A model generated the notes under the pieces. The model did no database searches, had not been told where the DNA came from, and saw only the letters and a program-made list of their open reading frames with translations. 64,000 nucleotides of DNA from Buddleja alternifolia (taxonomy: Eukaryota; Streptophyta; Magnoliopsida; Lamiales; Scrophulariaceae). This document shows, one piece after another, positions 34,290 through 46,200 of the stretch (positions are counted from its first letter, which is position 1; each line of letters starts with the position of its first letter). Made by a program: the position numbers and the translations under genes. Location: NCBI GenBank assembly GCA_019426215.1, contig CM033406.1, positions 2,929,001 through 2,993,000 on the forward strand, given 5' to 3'.

Positions 34290-34491
34290 TTTTGATTGAG
34301 AGAGATAAAACAATAAATTACTGCAGAAAATAAACCAGACTTGATTAGATGATTGTAACTAAAACTATAATCAAGTAAAATCAAGGACTTCAATTTATGA
34401 CTGTGCTCCCACTACATTTTTCGAAATTCACACTCCCACTGTGAAAATCAGAAGTGATCGTTATTTATTACTTCGTAGTGGAGATTGATTT

Positions 34492-34733
34492 CTTTAATCA
34501 ATATAGTGGATGGCAACCGTTTAACGATATTTGGTCCACTATTTAATTAAAGTGATGTCTAACATCAATCTATCCAATAGACGATCCAATCTTCTTTTCC
34601 CATAATCCATCAAAACTGCAACCCTTTAACGATATATAGGTTTGTGGACTATCTAAGTTCATTCCCACTAACACCTTTTAATTTAACATTTGAATTTCAC
34701 CTTGTAACCCTTTAACGATATTTGGGGTGAAAT
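34492..34733 (-). other. Row of three stem-loops with one conserved loop, G leader
   Basis: On the plus strand the word RYAACCSTTTAACGATATWT occurs three times. Each copy is enclosed by its own inverted repeat: ATAGTGGA/TCCACTAT (34503-34510/34535-34542, register allowing one slip) with CTTTAAT/ATTAAAG outside (34492-34498/34546-34552); TCCA-CAAA-C/G-TTTG-TGGA with two bulges (34606-34616/34640-34648); ATTTCACC/GGTGAAAT (34694-34701/34726-34733). The element is transcribed from the minus strand, so the RNA loop is the complement. H has the same arrangement, and A has a comparable one with another loop. Confidence 0.75.
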
Positions 34734-35794
34734 ATATCTCGATTAAGGCATCTAATGCACTTCAATGAAATTTTAGAATTGGGTCTTAATACATGACCCC
34801 CACTTACTAGGAAGATGTCATATATTAGATTCAATTCTTAATCTCATTAAGCTTAGTGGAGGGAAAAGATGCCTAGCGCCCCTTTCTAACTTAGTATTAT
34901 TTTTGATTTGGGATAATTTATGTTCTAAACATTGATTTATGTCTTACTTTGCACATTATCAAATTTTTATAACGCAGGATAGGATAATACATGCAACATA
35001 CATCGAATGAAACATGCATCAAAAGCTATTAAAACATCACATATATTCATGGGCTTTTTCTAAGGGCCCAAGCCAATGGGCCATCAAAAGAAAAGAAAAA
35101 CTAGACTATTCTTCTTGGGCTCCAAGCTCCTTTCCTTTTTGGATCGACTCCTTCTTCAAGGCCTAGTCTAATTCTATCTATTACATAAGAATTACAACAT
35201 CCTATACAAAATTCTAAGAATAAAATAATGGGCTCAAATCCGGCCCTTACAACCCATAAAAAGAAATACATCCAAATAATGAAACCTAAGCCCATGAATA
35301 ATGTCACCATCATATAATACATGCTCGCGATAAATAAAGCAATTATGTTGGTGATTAAGATAACAATTAATTAGTCCAACTAATTAATTTTCTCATAAAA
35401 TTCCAAATTTTATTCATATTATAATAAAAAGCCTTCTAGAGAGAATTTATTATTTAAATAAATTAATTAATTAAAATCCTCCAAGAATAATTAATTAATC
35501 TTTTATTCAAATAAGTAATATTCAATAAAAACTAATAAGGCTCGATTTCATCAAACTTAAATTACCAACCCATTGGCCCATTTAAATTTAACGAGTTTAG
35601 TCCAAAACTAATTTATTGAATGTCTTATCTTTTAATTAAACCAATTTGGGCTTATTTAATTAAAACCCCGGTCATCACCCTTTTGACCCATCCGAAAAAT
35701 TAAAATAGCCCAAAGCCCGTTTATTAAAAAATTAGACCCATTTTACATACAACCCGACCCACCCGACCTAGATCGTAACCCAGGCCCCCATGGG

Positions 35795-36045
35795 CTAGGC
35801 CGTGCGCACGGGTGTGTCGCTGTGCGCCCAATGCAAGGCTCACCCCCGTGTACTAGGCTCGCTGTATGTGCCTCCTGCGCGTACGTCGGCTGGCCGAATG
35901 TGCGCACAGGAGGTGCACACCGTGCGCCTGGGTTGTGCGCACGTTGGGTGGCCTTTGGCTACCCGCTGTGCATGGTGTATAGCCTGTCTGCGCACAGTGT
36001 GGGCAGACAGCGCACGTCGTGCGCCTCGTGCACGTTTCGGGGTTT
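35795..36045 (-). repeat. GTGCGCAC palindrome cluster in G leader
   Basis: Perfect palindromes CGTGCGCACG (35801-35810) and TGTGCGCACA (35899-35908), a further GTGCGCAC (35935-35942), and several one-sided matches in about 250 bp of otherwise AT-rich DNA. The outer pair changes from C/G to T/A without breaking the dyad. Confidence 0.75.
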
Positions 36046-36230
36046 TTCAACCCCATTTTTCTCACATGATTTGATTATTTGATTCATCATATTATCATGC
36101 AATAATATACAAGAAAAAACGCAGGAAAATCATGGGTCTAAATCATAAATACATCATCATATTCATCATGCTTCAAAAACATGAAAAACACATAAAATCA
36201 CGTATTTGACTAAATACGGAAATCAGAGAT

Positions 36231-36245
36231 TAACTCTGATACCAC
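36231..36245 (-). promoter_or_regulatory. G primer binding site (initiator tRNA-Met)
   Basis: The minus strand reads GTGGTATCAGAGTTA directly after the LTR end CCCAACA. It matches the initiator tRNA-Met primer for TGGTATCAGAG. Confidence 0.88.
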
Positions 36246-37485
36246 TGTTGGGTTTTTATATATAAAATGCAGTGGAAAAATCTAAATCTTATGGCGGTTC
36301 ATCTCCGATTTCATATATTCAAATCATGTTTAAGAACGTGTACCTTTCTTCATATTATTGAAACTTTTGTACCGGTTTTTTATCCCTTTTCCAAGCAGCG
36401 AAATAGCCACTGCCTCTAAATCACCACGCTAGAATTGAGAGCGAAAAATCCTTCTTTTCCTTCTCTTATGGACGACTAGAGAGAGAGAGAAGTGGAATTT
36501 TTTTGACTTGGAGAGAAAAACAATTATGAAGCTAGGGTTAATTATTTTCACCAAGTAGTATTTATACTACACAAGGAAATAATTAAACCTAAGCAACTAA
36601 GGCCTTAGGCGTCCTTGGTCGACGCCCACTTGGGCGTTTTAAGCCCTCGGGCTTTAGACTATGTAATTAGTTTTAATTTAATTAATTATTTAATTAATAT
36701 TATTTATCCAATAAACTAATTAATCCAAGTTAATTCTATAATTAATTTCATAAAGAAATTAATTAATAAATTAACTTAATTAATTAATATGATCATCTAA
36801 TGATTTAAAATAATTAATTAATGCGATATCAAATACCGAAAAATCTCTCAAGTCTCATTCCATAATTTTTCCTTTGCAATTCCTTTAAGGGCGACCCTTT
36901 AGGTTCATCCGAAAAGGCAATTAGGAGGAAGCCACAAGGATGTGGGTAACACCTAGCCAGTCTCGTGGCCCACACCCAATTGAGAATGAATGAGTAGAAT
37001 CATTACAAACCTTTCACGCTGTGAATACCGTACGAGTATAAAGCCTTTATTTTTATATTCTAGTCAAGTGAGAGTCATGGTTTAGTCAAACTCATAGGAC
37101 TTGACCATATGCTTAGCTCATATTGAATCGAGGTCACTGAGTATACTCTTAGGTCCAACATGAGTATCTCTAATGCTTTGGCCAAAGTCTTTGACCTTAC
37201 CCATTCATGATGACATAGGATATTTAGCTCATTCACTTGTGAGAGAATAAATTCCATTTTGCTAATCAGTTAAGATTGCTACTTGCCCATCAAACCGCAC
37301 TTCTAGGTCAATTCCACCAACGGGTAAATTGGATCTAACTACTCTAATGACAGACTTGATGTCACAAGCACATCTTCAACATGATTACTCAGGTCTAAGG
37401 TTCACGTGTACCTATCACAACTTATCAGTTTTGTCATTGACTGTCATTGAGTGAAAACCCACGTGACATAACTGATGCGAGCTGT
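36246..37485 (-). repeat. G 5' LTR, inner part
   Basis: 1240 bp on the minus strand from TGTTGGG (plus-strand reading) at 36246 to the D insertion. A minus-strand TATAAATA (36559-36566) is a candidate TATA box. The remaining 375 bp of this LTR are at 50608-50982. Confidence 0.85.
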
Positions 37486-39217
37486 TGACACGCTAAAAGC
37501 TAACGTGCTATGATAGCAAGTGCACTAGACGTATATAGTAATAAGTGGACAAAAAGTCCGGGTTGTCGAACCACGGAAACTTGAATTTTAGTTTATGATT
37601 AATGAAAATGGACAAAAGTAGATTGCAATAAAACGAGTAAGCTAGTGACGAACCAAAAAGAAACGAACTATAGATTAAATCTCACGTATGATAAAATGAC
37701 TAAGGCACATGCTACAACCGAATCTACTCGTCAATATAGATGAGCTACTCTTCGAATTATTAAACTCCTATTGCTTTGGTGGAAATTCCTTAGATAATTA
37801 TTACCCGATGTCTCGGCACATAATAATCCTATGATTAATTGATGGTTCTCTAAATATGTCTATCCGAGAATCTAATCAATAACCACGCATTAACGTTCTA
37901 GAGTTTCCCCGGATAAATCCGGCTAACCGCACCCGGAAATCTTTACCTATTTCTAGGAGCAATTTCACATTAGTTTCGGATGATGTGTTGATTCATTTGA
38001 ACCCTAATCTATCTTCTCTCGAATGACTAGACTAGGCAAGATAGCAAGCATATGGTGATCAAGCACATGATTGTAATAAAAGCTCAAAATCAACACACAA
38101 AGCAATATGAGAATTAATACGAAAATTCACTTCACATATATTGATTCATAAATTGGCTTTCACATGGCCTTAGTTCTACAATATTAGCCTCTCATCAAGG
38201 CTTTAAGAAAATCTAATACAAACATATACATACTCATGGAAATAAACATGTAAATGCAAATAATTAAAACTCCCTCAATTGATTGATGATGGATCCTTGC
38301 TTTTTGATCTCCAATCCTTAACTCCTCTCTCTTTGTTCCCCTCCAAAAGTGATGAAGAATGGTGATGAATGATGATGAGTGAAAAGTGATGGCCAAAATG
38401 TCTCTCTCTCTCCCCTCCTCCAAGATGTCCTCCGTCAAGTGTGCTAAAAAATGCCTTAAGAAGACCACAACAAATCAGCTCCTAGTGTGTGTCTCCCCTA
38501 GTGTGTCCTCCACTACTTTTAAAGTGAGTAGTATAAAATTCCATAAAGTAGATCTACTAAGAAACATACTTATGACATCCCTCCCATACATGTGATGACC
38601 TCTTGGCTTTAAATGTTCCATTCCCCCATCAAATGATGATCTTTTGGCTGAAAAGAATCAAAATTCGGGTGTGGACACGCCTAGGCGTGGCATTACGGCG
38701 CTTGGGCGCGGGATTCAGAATGCTGAAATTAAATGCAATGTATCCTGCGCAGTAATCGTATTTCATTCATAACTTTCTCCACGAAACTCCGATTTGGATG
38801 ATTCAAGTCCTAATTTGAAGCTAACACATAGTTCTACAACATTGTAGAAGGGAACTTCATCCAATTCGGCCTCTAAACATACGGAAATAGCGCTCGAACG
38901 TGGAAAGTGGTGTAGATACGGCGCCCGGGCGTGGGCAAGATGGCGCCTAGGCGTGGTAAGCAGAATGTTGACGTTATTTCCATCTTGTCCGGCGCCTGGG
39001 CGTGGGTTTTTAGGCGCTTGGGCATAGGGGTGCGTAGCAATTTGGCCTAAACTTGTTTTATACGTCATTTTTCATCCCGTTCTTTGATTGTATCCATTTA
39101 AGACCTGAAATCACTTAATGCACGAATTAAACGCACATGTGGCAAGAATCAAGCGATAAATGAACCTAAGACATAAACGCAAAGGGGCTTAAAAACACGT
39201 AAAAATGCCTCTTATCA
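37486..39217 (-). repeat. D 3' LTR
   Basis: 1732 bp, plus-strand reading from TGACACGC to CTTATCA. Contains the perfect 14-bp palindrome CACGCCTAGGCGTG (38676-38689), CGCCCGGGCG (38922-38931) and several GCGCCTAGGCGTGG-type words up to 39020. Confidence 0.95.
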
Positions 39218-40840
39218 ACACCCCCACACTTATCAATTGTTCGTCCTCGAGCAATAAGAGTTTTAAGATAAGGAAACATCATCAATCAAAGAGAGAAACA
39301 AAAAGAAAACTACCTAACTCACTTTCGTGGAGTAAACGGTTGCATTTAGCGAATGCAACAAGCCTTTGAACCTTTGAGTTACCTCAAAGGACGAGTTATA
39401 GTCTCATGAGGGTTTGCAGACGATATACCCACAAAATCGAAAGATTTTCAACCCCGATCACTCAACGTAAATTACAATGATTAATAGCACACAATGGTAT
39501 GAATTCATCTGTTTAAACTCAAATTACAAATATATACACATCACACATTTGCTCATGTTACGCCTTAATATTGAAAAGATCATCCTAAGGGTGTAGTGTA
39601 ATAAATCTCAAGTATTATAGTCAAGTGGCATTCTTACCACTTTTCAAGCATTAACCCCATATTTATCAACTTTTGATTATTCACATGGTACGAGAATTGA
39701 ATACAACTTCATAGCCACTTAAAAATTCATCACTTCATTCCACTTTCGGATTTATCTTATGCACTTTCAACTCGAAACATTAGAGGCTAGACCATGTGCA
39801 ATGTTTGATCCTCTTAGGCTTTCTATGACACCCGTGTAACGAGCTTTAGGCCAATAACTCCTAAACCAGATGGCTTTAGGGTATCAAATGTGGAGACACT
39901 CCTAAGGGCTTAATCGCTCGAGTGTCAAAGGCCACAAAATCAAACTAGGTCATTATTCACTTAACACTTGCATTGGCTTGAGCTTAGCTCAAATTAGCAA
40001 AATAGTACAGTATTCTAGGCATGATGCTCTTCGCCCCCAGTATCTATTAAGCCTGACTTTTTCAGTCATACCAATGTTCAACCTCTTTTTATTATTATTA
40101 AGCACACGAAGTTAACGTTCTCAACTCATAACACATGTGAAAATTCTAAGTTGATATTTTCGGGATCAAGCCTTTAAGTGTTTCAAAATGATTGCCCACT
40201 CAACTCCTCTACCTTCGATTTAGGTGCATATGTGAATCATCTTAAGGTTAATCTAGTCTAGTTAGGATCCCATAAGCAAGGAACGATGTGTATAGCCATT
40301 AAAAACCAAATTGATAGAGAAAACATACCATGTATTCAAATTAACCATACTCAATGCCTCAAGTGAAGGGTTGAAATTCTATCTAAAAAAAAATTAAATT
40401 GCACACATTTCACATGTAGAGGTACAACACCCCCCAAACTTGGACCGAAATATGTAAAACATGAATCAACATGACTATAATGGATCTAGTATACCCCCCC
40501 ACACTTATCATGAACATTGTCCCCAATGTTTGAAAAAGAGAAGGGCAAAGTACACGTCACCATAGGGAAGCTGAAAAGCAAACCCGAGTCCATTTAAGGC
40601 AATCAAGTCCACGGATGGCAATCACTGTGTCGATCACTACATAGGTAAACAAATGTTAGCCATACAGAGCATCAAACATTGGATAGAATAAAATAAAACA
40701 AAACGAGACAAACAAAAATGAGAAACATGCATGGAAAGAAAACATCAAGCATCCAAACATAAAACATAAAATATCCAACAACCCAACAAAAGATATCCAA
40801 AAACAAAAAGAAACATGCATGGAAATAAAACAAGATAAGC
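39218..40840 (-). other. D 3' untranslated region with hairpin-polypurine modules
   Basis: No credible gene. The terminal polypurine tract (complement of ACACCCCCACACTT, 39218-39232) touches the LTR and is preceded on the minus strand by TTGCTCG-AGGA-CGAACAA (one mismatch). An internal module lies at 40513-40530 (AACATTG-TCCC-CAATGTT on the plus strand) beside a C8 tract at 40492-40500. The rest is AT-rich. Confidence 0.7.
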
Positions 40841-42146
40841 CTAATCGGTGGTGCCAAAACGGTCAATGTAATCCTCATCCGTTCCGCCGAGATCATCCAA
40901 ATCAATCAACGGGCTACCCTCATCATTATGAGCCTCATCATCACCTCCTACAGGAACGAGAGCACCTGACTCGTGCAAATCTGCGGGCTGCTGAGGCGGG
41001 GGGTGCGGGTAAGGTGGAGGAGTAGAATAATCAAACGGCCCCCGACCGACAAACGCATCATGCTCTACAAGAAGCTGACGGAAATAAGCACAAGTGTCGG
41101 ACATGACCACCCTCATCTCATCTCGCACTCATCCCTCAATTCATCCTTTAATTGTCTAATGGCGGCGGCATCCATAGGTGGAAACTGTGGGGAGCTAGTA
41201 GACCGGGATGAAGACGGGCGAGGCCTCTTGGAAGTAGCTGGTGGTGGAGGAGCCTGGGAGTCGTCATCTACCACGGTGAGATAAGAACCAGGAAGCTCAG
41301 TACGCTCCATAGGAAATGTGGGAACCTTAGCTGCCTTGCATAAAGCTGTGATCAGTGACGGGAGAATGATGGGAATCTTCCGAGTGGGACCTTCGCCCTT
41401 TTGCTTAGCCAATTCTTTGTTAATCAACGGCCCTAACTCATTCTTCAACTTCCTAAAGTGGTCCGTCAAAACTTGTGGATTACCCGGGCAAAGTCCACAG
41501 CTTTCTTGGACATAATAGCATAGATGAGGGTGGCCCGTTCCTTGTTTGCCTCTGATCGATTGGTACTCGGTATTAAATTGAATCGGATGAAGTCGAGCCA
41601 GAAAGCAGCCTCGGGTAATAGAGCCCTACGGGGGACATGAGCTTCTCCGGGTACCCATTCCCACCCCTCTCGGCCAATAACCCGCAAAATATCCGACAGG
41701 CTAACTCGGAGGCGCCCTGCATTGTAAAGAGTGGTGAACTCGCATGTCTGAGGGGTCGGGGTGCCTATGCTCTCCCTAATCTGTCTCAACTCATAATTGA
41801 CATGTTTGCCCCGTACCAAAAGGGTAGTCCCCAGCCATCCTCGTGTCTCAATCTCATCATAAACCCCAGAGCTGAAGAATTCCAGGACCCAAGGAAGACG
41901 AATGGCCTCGGGCTTTTGACAGAAAAACTGTAAGTGATGGAACTGTATCAATTCGTGCACAGAGGGCTGTCCCCGGGTGGTTAAATAATGCTCCTTAATA
42001 AGGGTGCGGGGGGTGCTCAAACTCTGACACATAATTTGGACTTGGGAGTTTTCAAAACGGGTATTATCGGGAGTCTCGGGCTCATTAGAGGAACCCTCAC
42101 CCACTTTTTTCTTACCCTTGGACGGTCTGTTGGTAGTTCTCGTCAT
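40841..42146 (-). pseudogene. D extra 3' ORF (Athila env-like position; plant transposon protein-like)
   Basis: From ATG at 42146: a basic start (M-T-R-T-T-N-R-P-S-K-G-K-K-K), then a helical domain with W-x-x-F and S-T-N-R-S-E-A-N-K-E-R-A-T-L-I-Y-A-I-M near 41540, the pattern of the family called putative plant transposon protein. Frameshifts near 41467 and 41120 divide it into three frames. The middle is rich in Pro, Ser and Arg; the C-terminus (40841-41128) is Pro-rich then acidic (D-D-E, D-L-D-D-L, D-E-D). E has the same layout. No signal peptide or membrane span is visible. Such ORFs are usually spliced to a subgenomic mRNA in Athila elements; function unknown. Confidence 0.75.
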
Positions 42147-42159
42147 TTGCAACAACAAT

Positions 42160-42860
42160 GATCAACTTCTCAACTACTCAAATCAACCCAAATGCAACCA
42201 ACCCAACACAACAATCATCAACGCCCAACAACACACCAAAATCAGAGAGCAACCCACAATCTAGCACACAATCCACGGATTTAACCGATTCCTCAATTCT
42301 TTAAGCAATAATCCACAGATTTAATCAACAATATAGCATCCAATTTCAACAACAACAACCCACAAATTCAATTTCAACCCACAAATTGATAACAATAGAT
42401 CATCCAATTCAACAACAACAACCCACAAATTCAATTTCAACCCACAAATTGATAACAATAGATCATCCAATTCAACAACAACAACCCCCAATTTTTTTGA
42501 TTACAATCCACAAATCCAATAGAAGTCCTCAAATGCAATAACAAAAAAAAATTCAATCCACATCGGACGAAGCCCCAAATAATCCTCAAAATATAATGTA
42601 AGGCACCTACTCGTCGTCTATGAATCGGAAATGGAAGAAGGGTAAAGCCAAAACTCACCTTTTTCCCCAAAATTTTCGCACCGAGTTGGATGTGAAAGAG
42701 GGGCCACTGTGCAGCGAGTGATGTTGATGGAAAGTGGCGGTGAAACACGGTGGAGATGGCCGGAAATGGTGAGAGTGTCGCCGGAAATCGCTTGGGAGAG
42801 GAGTTGTGAAGAGTTTGTGAAGAATTTTGACCGTTTGACCCACAAATTTGTTTAAATCAG
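42160..42860 (-). other. D spacer between pol and extra ORF
   Basis: CAACAACAACCCACAAATT-type repeats (about 42340-42490), then GC-richer sequence. The minus-strand frames at 42437-42845 overlap each other and have no recognisable domain. A TTTGCAG-like acceptor before the extra ORF was not clear. Confidence 0.5.
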
Positions 42861-43085
42861 AAACGGGCGCCTAGGCGCGCGTGTTTGGGCGCCTAGGCGC
42901 GCGACACAGCGTACCTGGATTTTTGACTGGTAATGCCCGCGCCTAGGCGGGCGTTGTTTCGGCGCTTGGGCGCCCCTTTCAGAACCGGGCGCCTAGGCGG
43001 GCGTTGTTTCGGCGCTTGGGCGCCCCTTTCAGAACCGGGCGCCTAGGCGGGCGTTGTCTCGGCGCTTGGGCGCCCCGTTCAGAAA
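42861..43085 (-). repeat. GCGCCTAGGCGC palindromes and 50-bp tandem repeat in D
   Basis: Two perfect GCGCCTAGGCGC palindromes (42867-42878 and 42889-42900), then about three copies of a 50-bp unit (42931-43080), each with one GCGCCTAGGCGGGC and one GGCGCTTGGGCGCC word. Placed between pol and the extra ORF, the position where E has its own palindromes. Confidence 0.88.
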
Positions 43086-43225
43086 TATTTTGTAAAGAAT
43101 TTCATTTCCTGTTTCAAAAGGGAAGAGACAAAACACTTAAAACACAAACTAACAAAGATGTAAGACTAGAAAATAAAGCAACAAACGGGATAATAAGGGA
43201 AAAAGAAAAGGAAACGGAAAGAAAA

Positions 43226-43243
43226 CATGGGTTGCCTCCCAAG
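43226..43243 (-). other. Conserved stem-loop after D pol
   Basis: The minus strand reads CTTGGGAGGCAACCCATG, about 40 nt after the pol stop, preceded by the AGTCGAGCTAATGACT block also found in C and E. Confidence 0.72.
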
Positions 43244-43285
43244 AAGCGCTAGTTTAGAGTCATTAGCTCGACTGAAAGCGAAGAA

Positions 43286-46200
43286 TCACGAAGGGTCCGC
43301 GAGGATGAAGGACTCTTTGTCTCTTGGTCCATCCATCCCTAAGTAAGGTTTTAGACGTTGAGCGTTGACCAAGAAAGTATGTCCTTTATCTGTTGTAAGC
43401 TCGACGGCGCCGGATGGATAGACCTGGGAAATCAAAAATGGGCCCGACCATCGAGACTTAAGCTTCCCGGGGAAGAGTCGGAGTCGATAGTTGTATAGCA
43501 ACACCCGCTCTCCCTTGTGGAATTCCCGGGGGAGAATATGTTTGTCATGCCACATTTTGGTCCGCTTCTTATAGAGTTTCGCGTTCTCATAGGCAAGATG
43601 ACGCCATTCTTCGAGCTCGTTGAGTTGTAGCAAACGTTGTGTACCTACACTTTGAGAGTCAAAATTTAGAAACTTAATGGTCCAATAAGCATGATGCTCG
43701 AGTTCAACGGGCAAGTGACATGTTTTGCCAAAAACAAGACGATACGGGGACATGCCAATTGGGGTTTTATAGGCGGTCCGATAAGCCCAAAGAGCATCAT
43801 CCAATTTAAGGGACCAATCCTTTCTTGATGCGTTGACAGTTTTTTCTAAAATACGCTTAATCTCCCTATTCGAGACCTCCACTTGGCCACTAGTTTGTGG
43901 GTGGTATGGGGTCGAAATTTTATGCTTCACCCCGTACTTGGTCAATAAAAGTTCAAACTGCCTGTTGCAAAGTGGGTGCCCCCGTCACTAATGATGGCTC
44001 GGGGAGTTCCAAATCGAGTAAAATATGCTTCTTCAGAAAATGAGTGACAACCCGAGCATCATTAGTAGGCAAGGCCACGGCTTCCACCCATTTGGAGACA
44101 TAGTCTACCGCAACAAGGATATATTTATTTGAACAAGAACTGGGGAAAGGGCCCATGAAATCCACACCCCATACATCAAACAACTCACACTCTAACATGC
44201 TATTTAAGGGCGTTTCATGATGTTTAGAGATGTTCCCCATTCGTTGACAGCGATCACAAGATTTGACATAATGATGTGCATCTTTAACAAGAGTAGGCCA
44301 GAAGAAACCTGATTGGAGGATCTTAGCTACCGTTTTGGAAGGCCCAAAATGGCCACCTACCGCCATATCATGACAATGAGATAGGATAGCATGCACGTCC
44401 GTTTCGGGTATGCAACGTCGAATTAAGCCATCTGCACAAACTTTGAATAAAAAGGGTTCGTCCCAAAGATATTGCTTTACATCAAATAGAAATTTCTTCT
44501 TTTGATGAAAAGTGATATCCGGGGGAAGACGGCCCGTAACAATGTAATTGGCAAAGTTAGCATACCAAGGTGAAATTTTTTCAGAAATAGCAAGGAGGTG
44601 TTCATCCGGGAATTCCTCACGAATTGGTATCTCATCTAACGGATCATTCACTAGCTCTAATCGTGAGAGGTGGTCAGCTACTACATTTTTGGTGCCTTTC
44701 TTGTCTTTTATCTCTAAATCAAATTTTTGGAGTAACAAAATCCACCTAAGAAGTCTTGGTTTAGCATCTTTCTTGGCAAGCAAATATTTTAAAGCCGAAT
44801 GATCGGTGTAAACTATCACTTTGTTTAGCACGAGGTAAGAGTGGAATTTATCGAATGCAAAGACTATGGCGAGTAATTTTTTTTCCGTGGTGGCATAATT
44901 CAATTGTGCATCGTTAAGAGTTTTACTAGCATAGTAAATGGTTCGAAATACCTTTTCCTTCCTTTGGCCAAGGACCGCTCCAACCGCGGTGTCACTCGCA
45001 TCACACATCAATTCGAATGGTAAGCTCCAATCGGGGGATGACATGATAGGGGCGGAAACTAAGCGTTCCTTCAAATCAAGAAAGGCCTGCATACAAGAAG
45101 AATTGAAATCAAAAGGTGCATCTTTGACAAGCAAATTAGACAACGGTTTCGCAATTTTAGAGAAATTCAAGATGAATCGCCTATAGAAACCAGCATGTCC
45201 GAGAAAACTCCTAACAGCTTTTACCGAAGTGGGCGGGGGAAGTTTTTCAATGACCTCAATCTTGGCTTGGTCCACTTCGATCCCTTTTTGAGAGATCTTG
45301 TGGCCAAGCACAATCTCCTCCCGGACCATTAAATGGCATTTTTCCCAATTCAAAACAAGGTTGGTTTCTTCACAACGTTTAAGCACAACATTTAGATGAG
45401 CAAGACAAATATCAAAAGTTGTTCCGAAAACAGAAAAGTCATCCATAAAAATTTCAAGGAAATCTTCAACCATATCATGAAAAATAGCCATCATGCATCT
45501 TTGAAAAGTGGCCGGGGCATTACACAAGCCAAATGGCATCCTTTTATAAGCAAATGTGCCATAAGGACAAGTGAAAGTGGTTTTCTCTTGGTCCTCAGGA
45601 TCTATGGCAATTTGATTATAGCCGGAGTAACCATCTAGAAAATAATAGAAATCATGCCCGGCTAATCGTTCAAGCATTTGGTCAATAAAGGGGAGGGGGA
45701 AATGATCCTTACGTGTGGCATCATTCAACTTACAGTAATCTATACATACACGCCACCCACTAATTATACGAGTTGGGATAAGCTCATTATTCGCATTCTC
45801 AATTACCGTTATCCCCCCTTTCTTAGGCACCACTTGGGTAGGGCTCACCCACGCACTATCAGAAATAAGATAGATTATACCTGAGTCGAGCAGTTTAATC
45901 AATTCCTTCTTTACTACCTCTTGGATTTGTGGGTTTGATCTCCTTTGGGGTTGGCGTGTAGGCTTGGTGGAGTCCTCCATAAGTATTTTGTGCATACATA
46001 TCGCTGGACTAATGCCTTTGATGTCCGCAAGTTTCCACCCAAAAGCCCGTTTGTGAGATCTCAACACCGTCATTAATTGCTCTTCTTGTGATCCTGAAAG
46101 AGATGAGGAAATGATCAATGGGAGTGTTTCGTCGTCGTTCAAGTACACATATTTAAGGTGAGAGGGGAGGGGTTTGAGTTCGAGAGAGGGGGGTTCTTCA

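Larger units (their letters stand above)
34290..36230 (-). other. G untranslated leader
   Basis: About 1.9 kb between gag and PBS. It holds three stem-loops at 34492-34733, AT-rich sequence at 35330-35700, and a GC-rich cluster with GTGCGCAC palindromes at 35795-36045. The two frames overlapping that cluster (35802-36082) follow the repeats and are not taken as genes. Confidence 0.65.

Noticed and set aside
35802..36082. Two overlapping Cys/Ala-rich frames in the G leader
   Set aside because: Composition follows the GTGCGCAC repeats; overlapping frames and no homology visible.
42437..42845. Overlapping minus-strand frames between D pol and extra ORF
   Set aside because: Three mutually overlapping frames, no recognisable domain, not conserved in E.
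42931..43080. CRISPR-like array
   Set aside because: Plain tandem repeat without unique spacers, in a plant retrotransposon.
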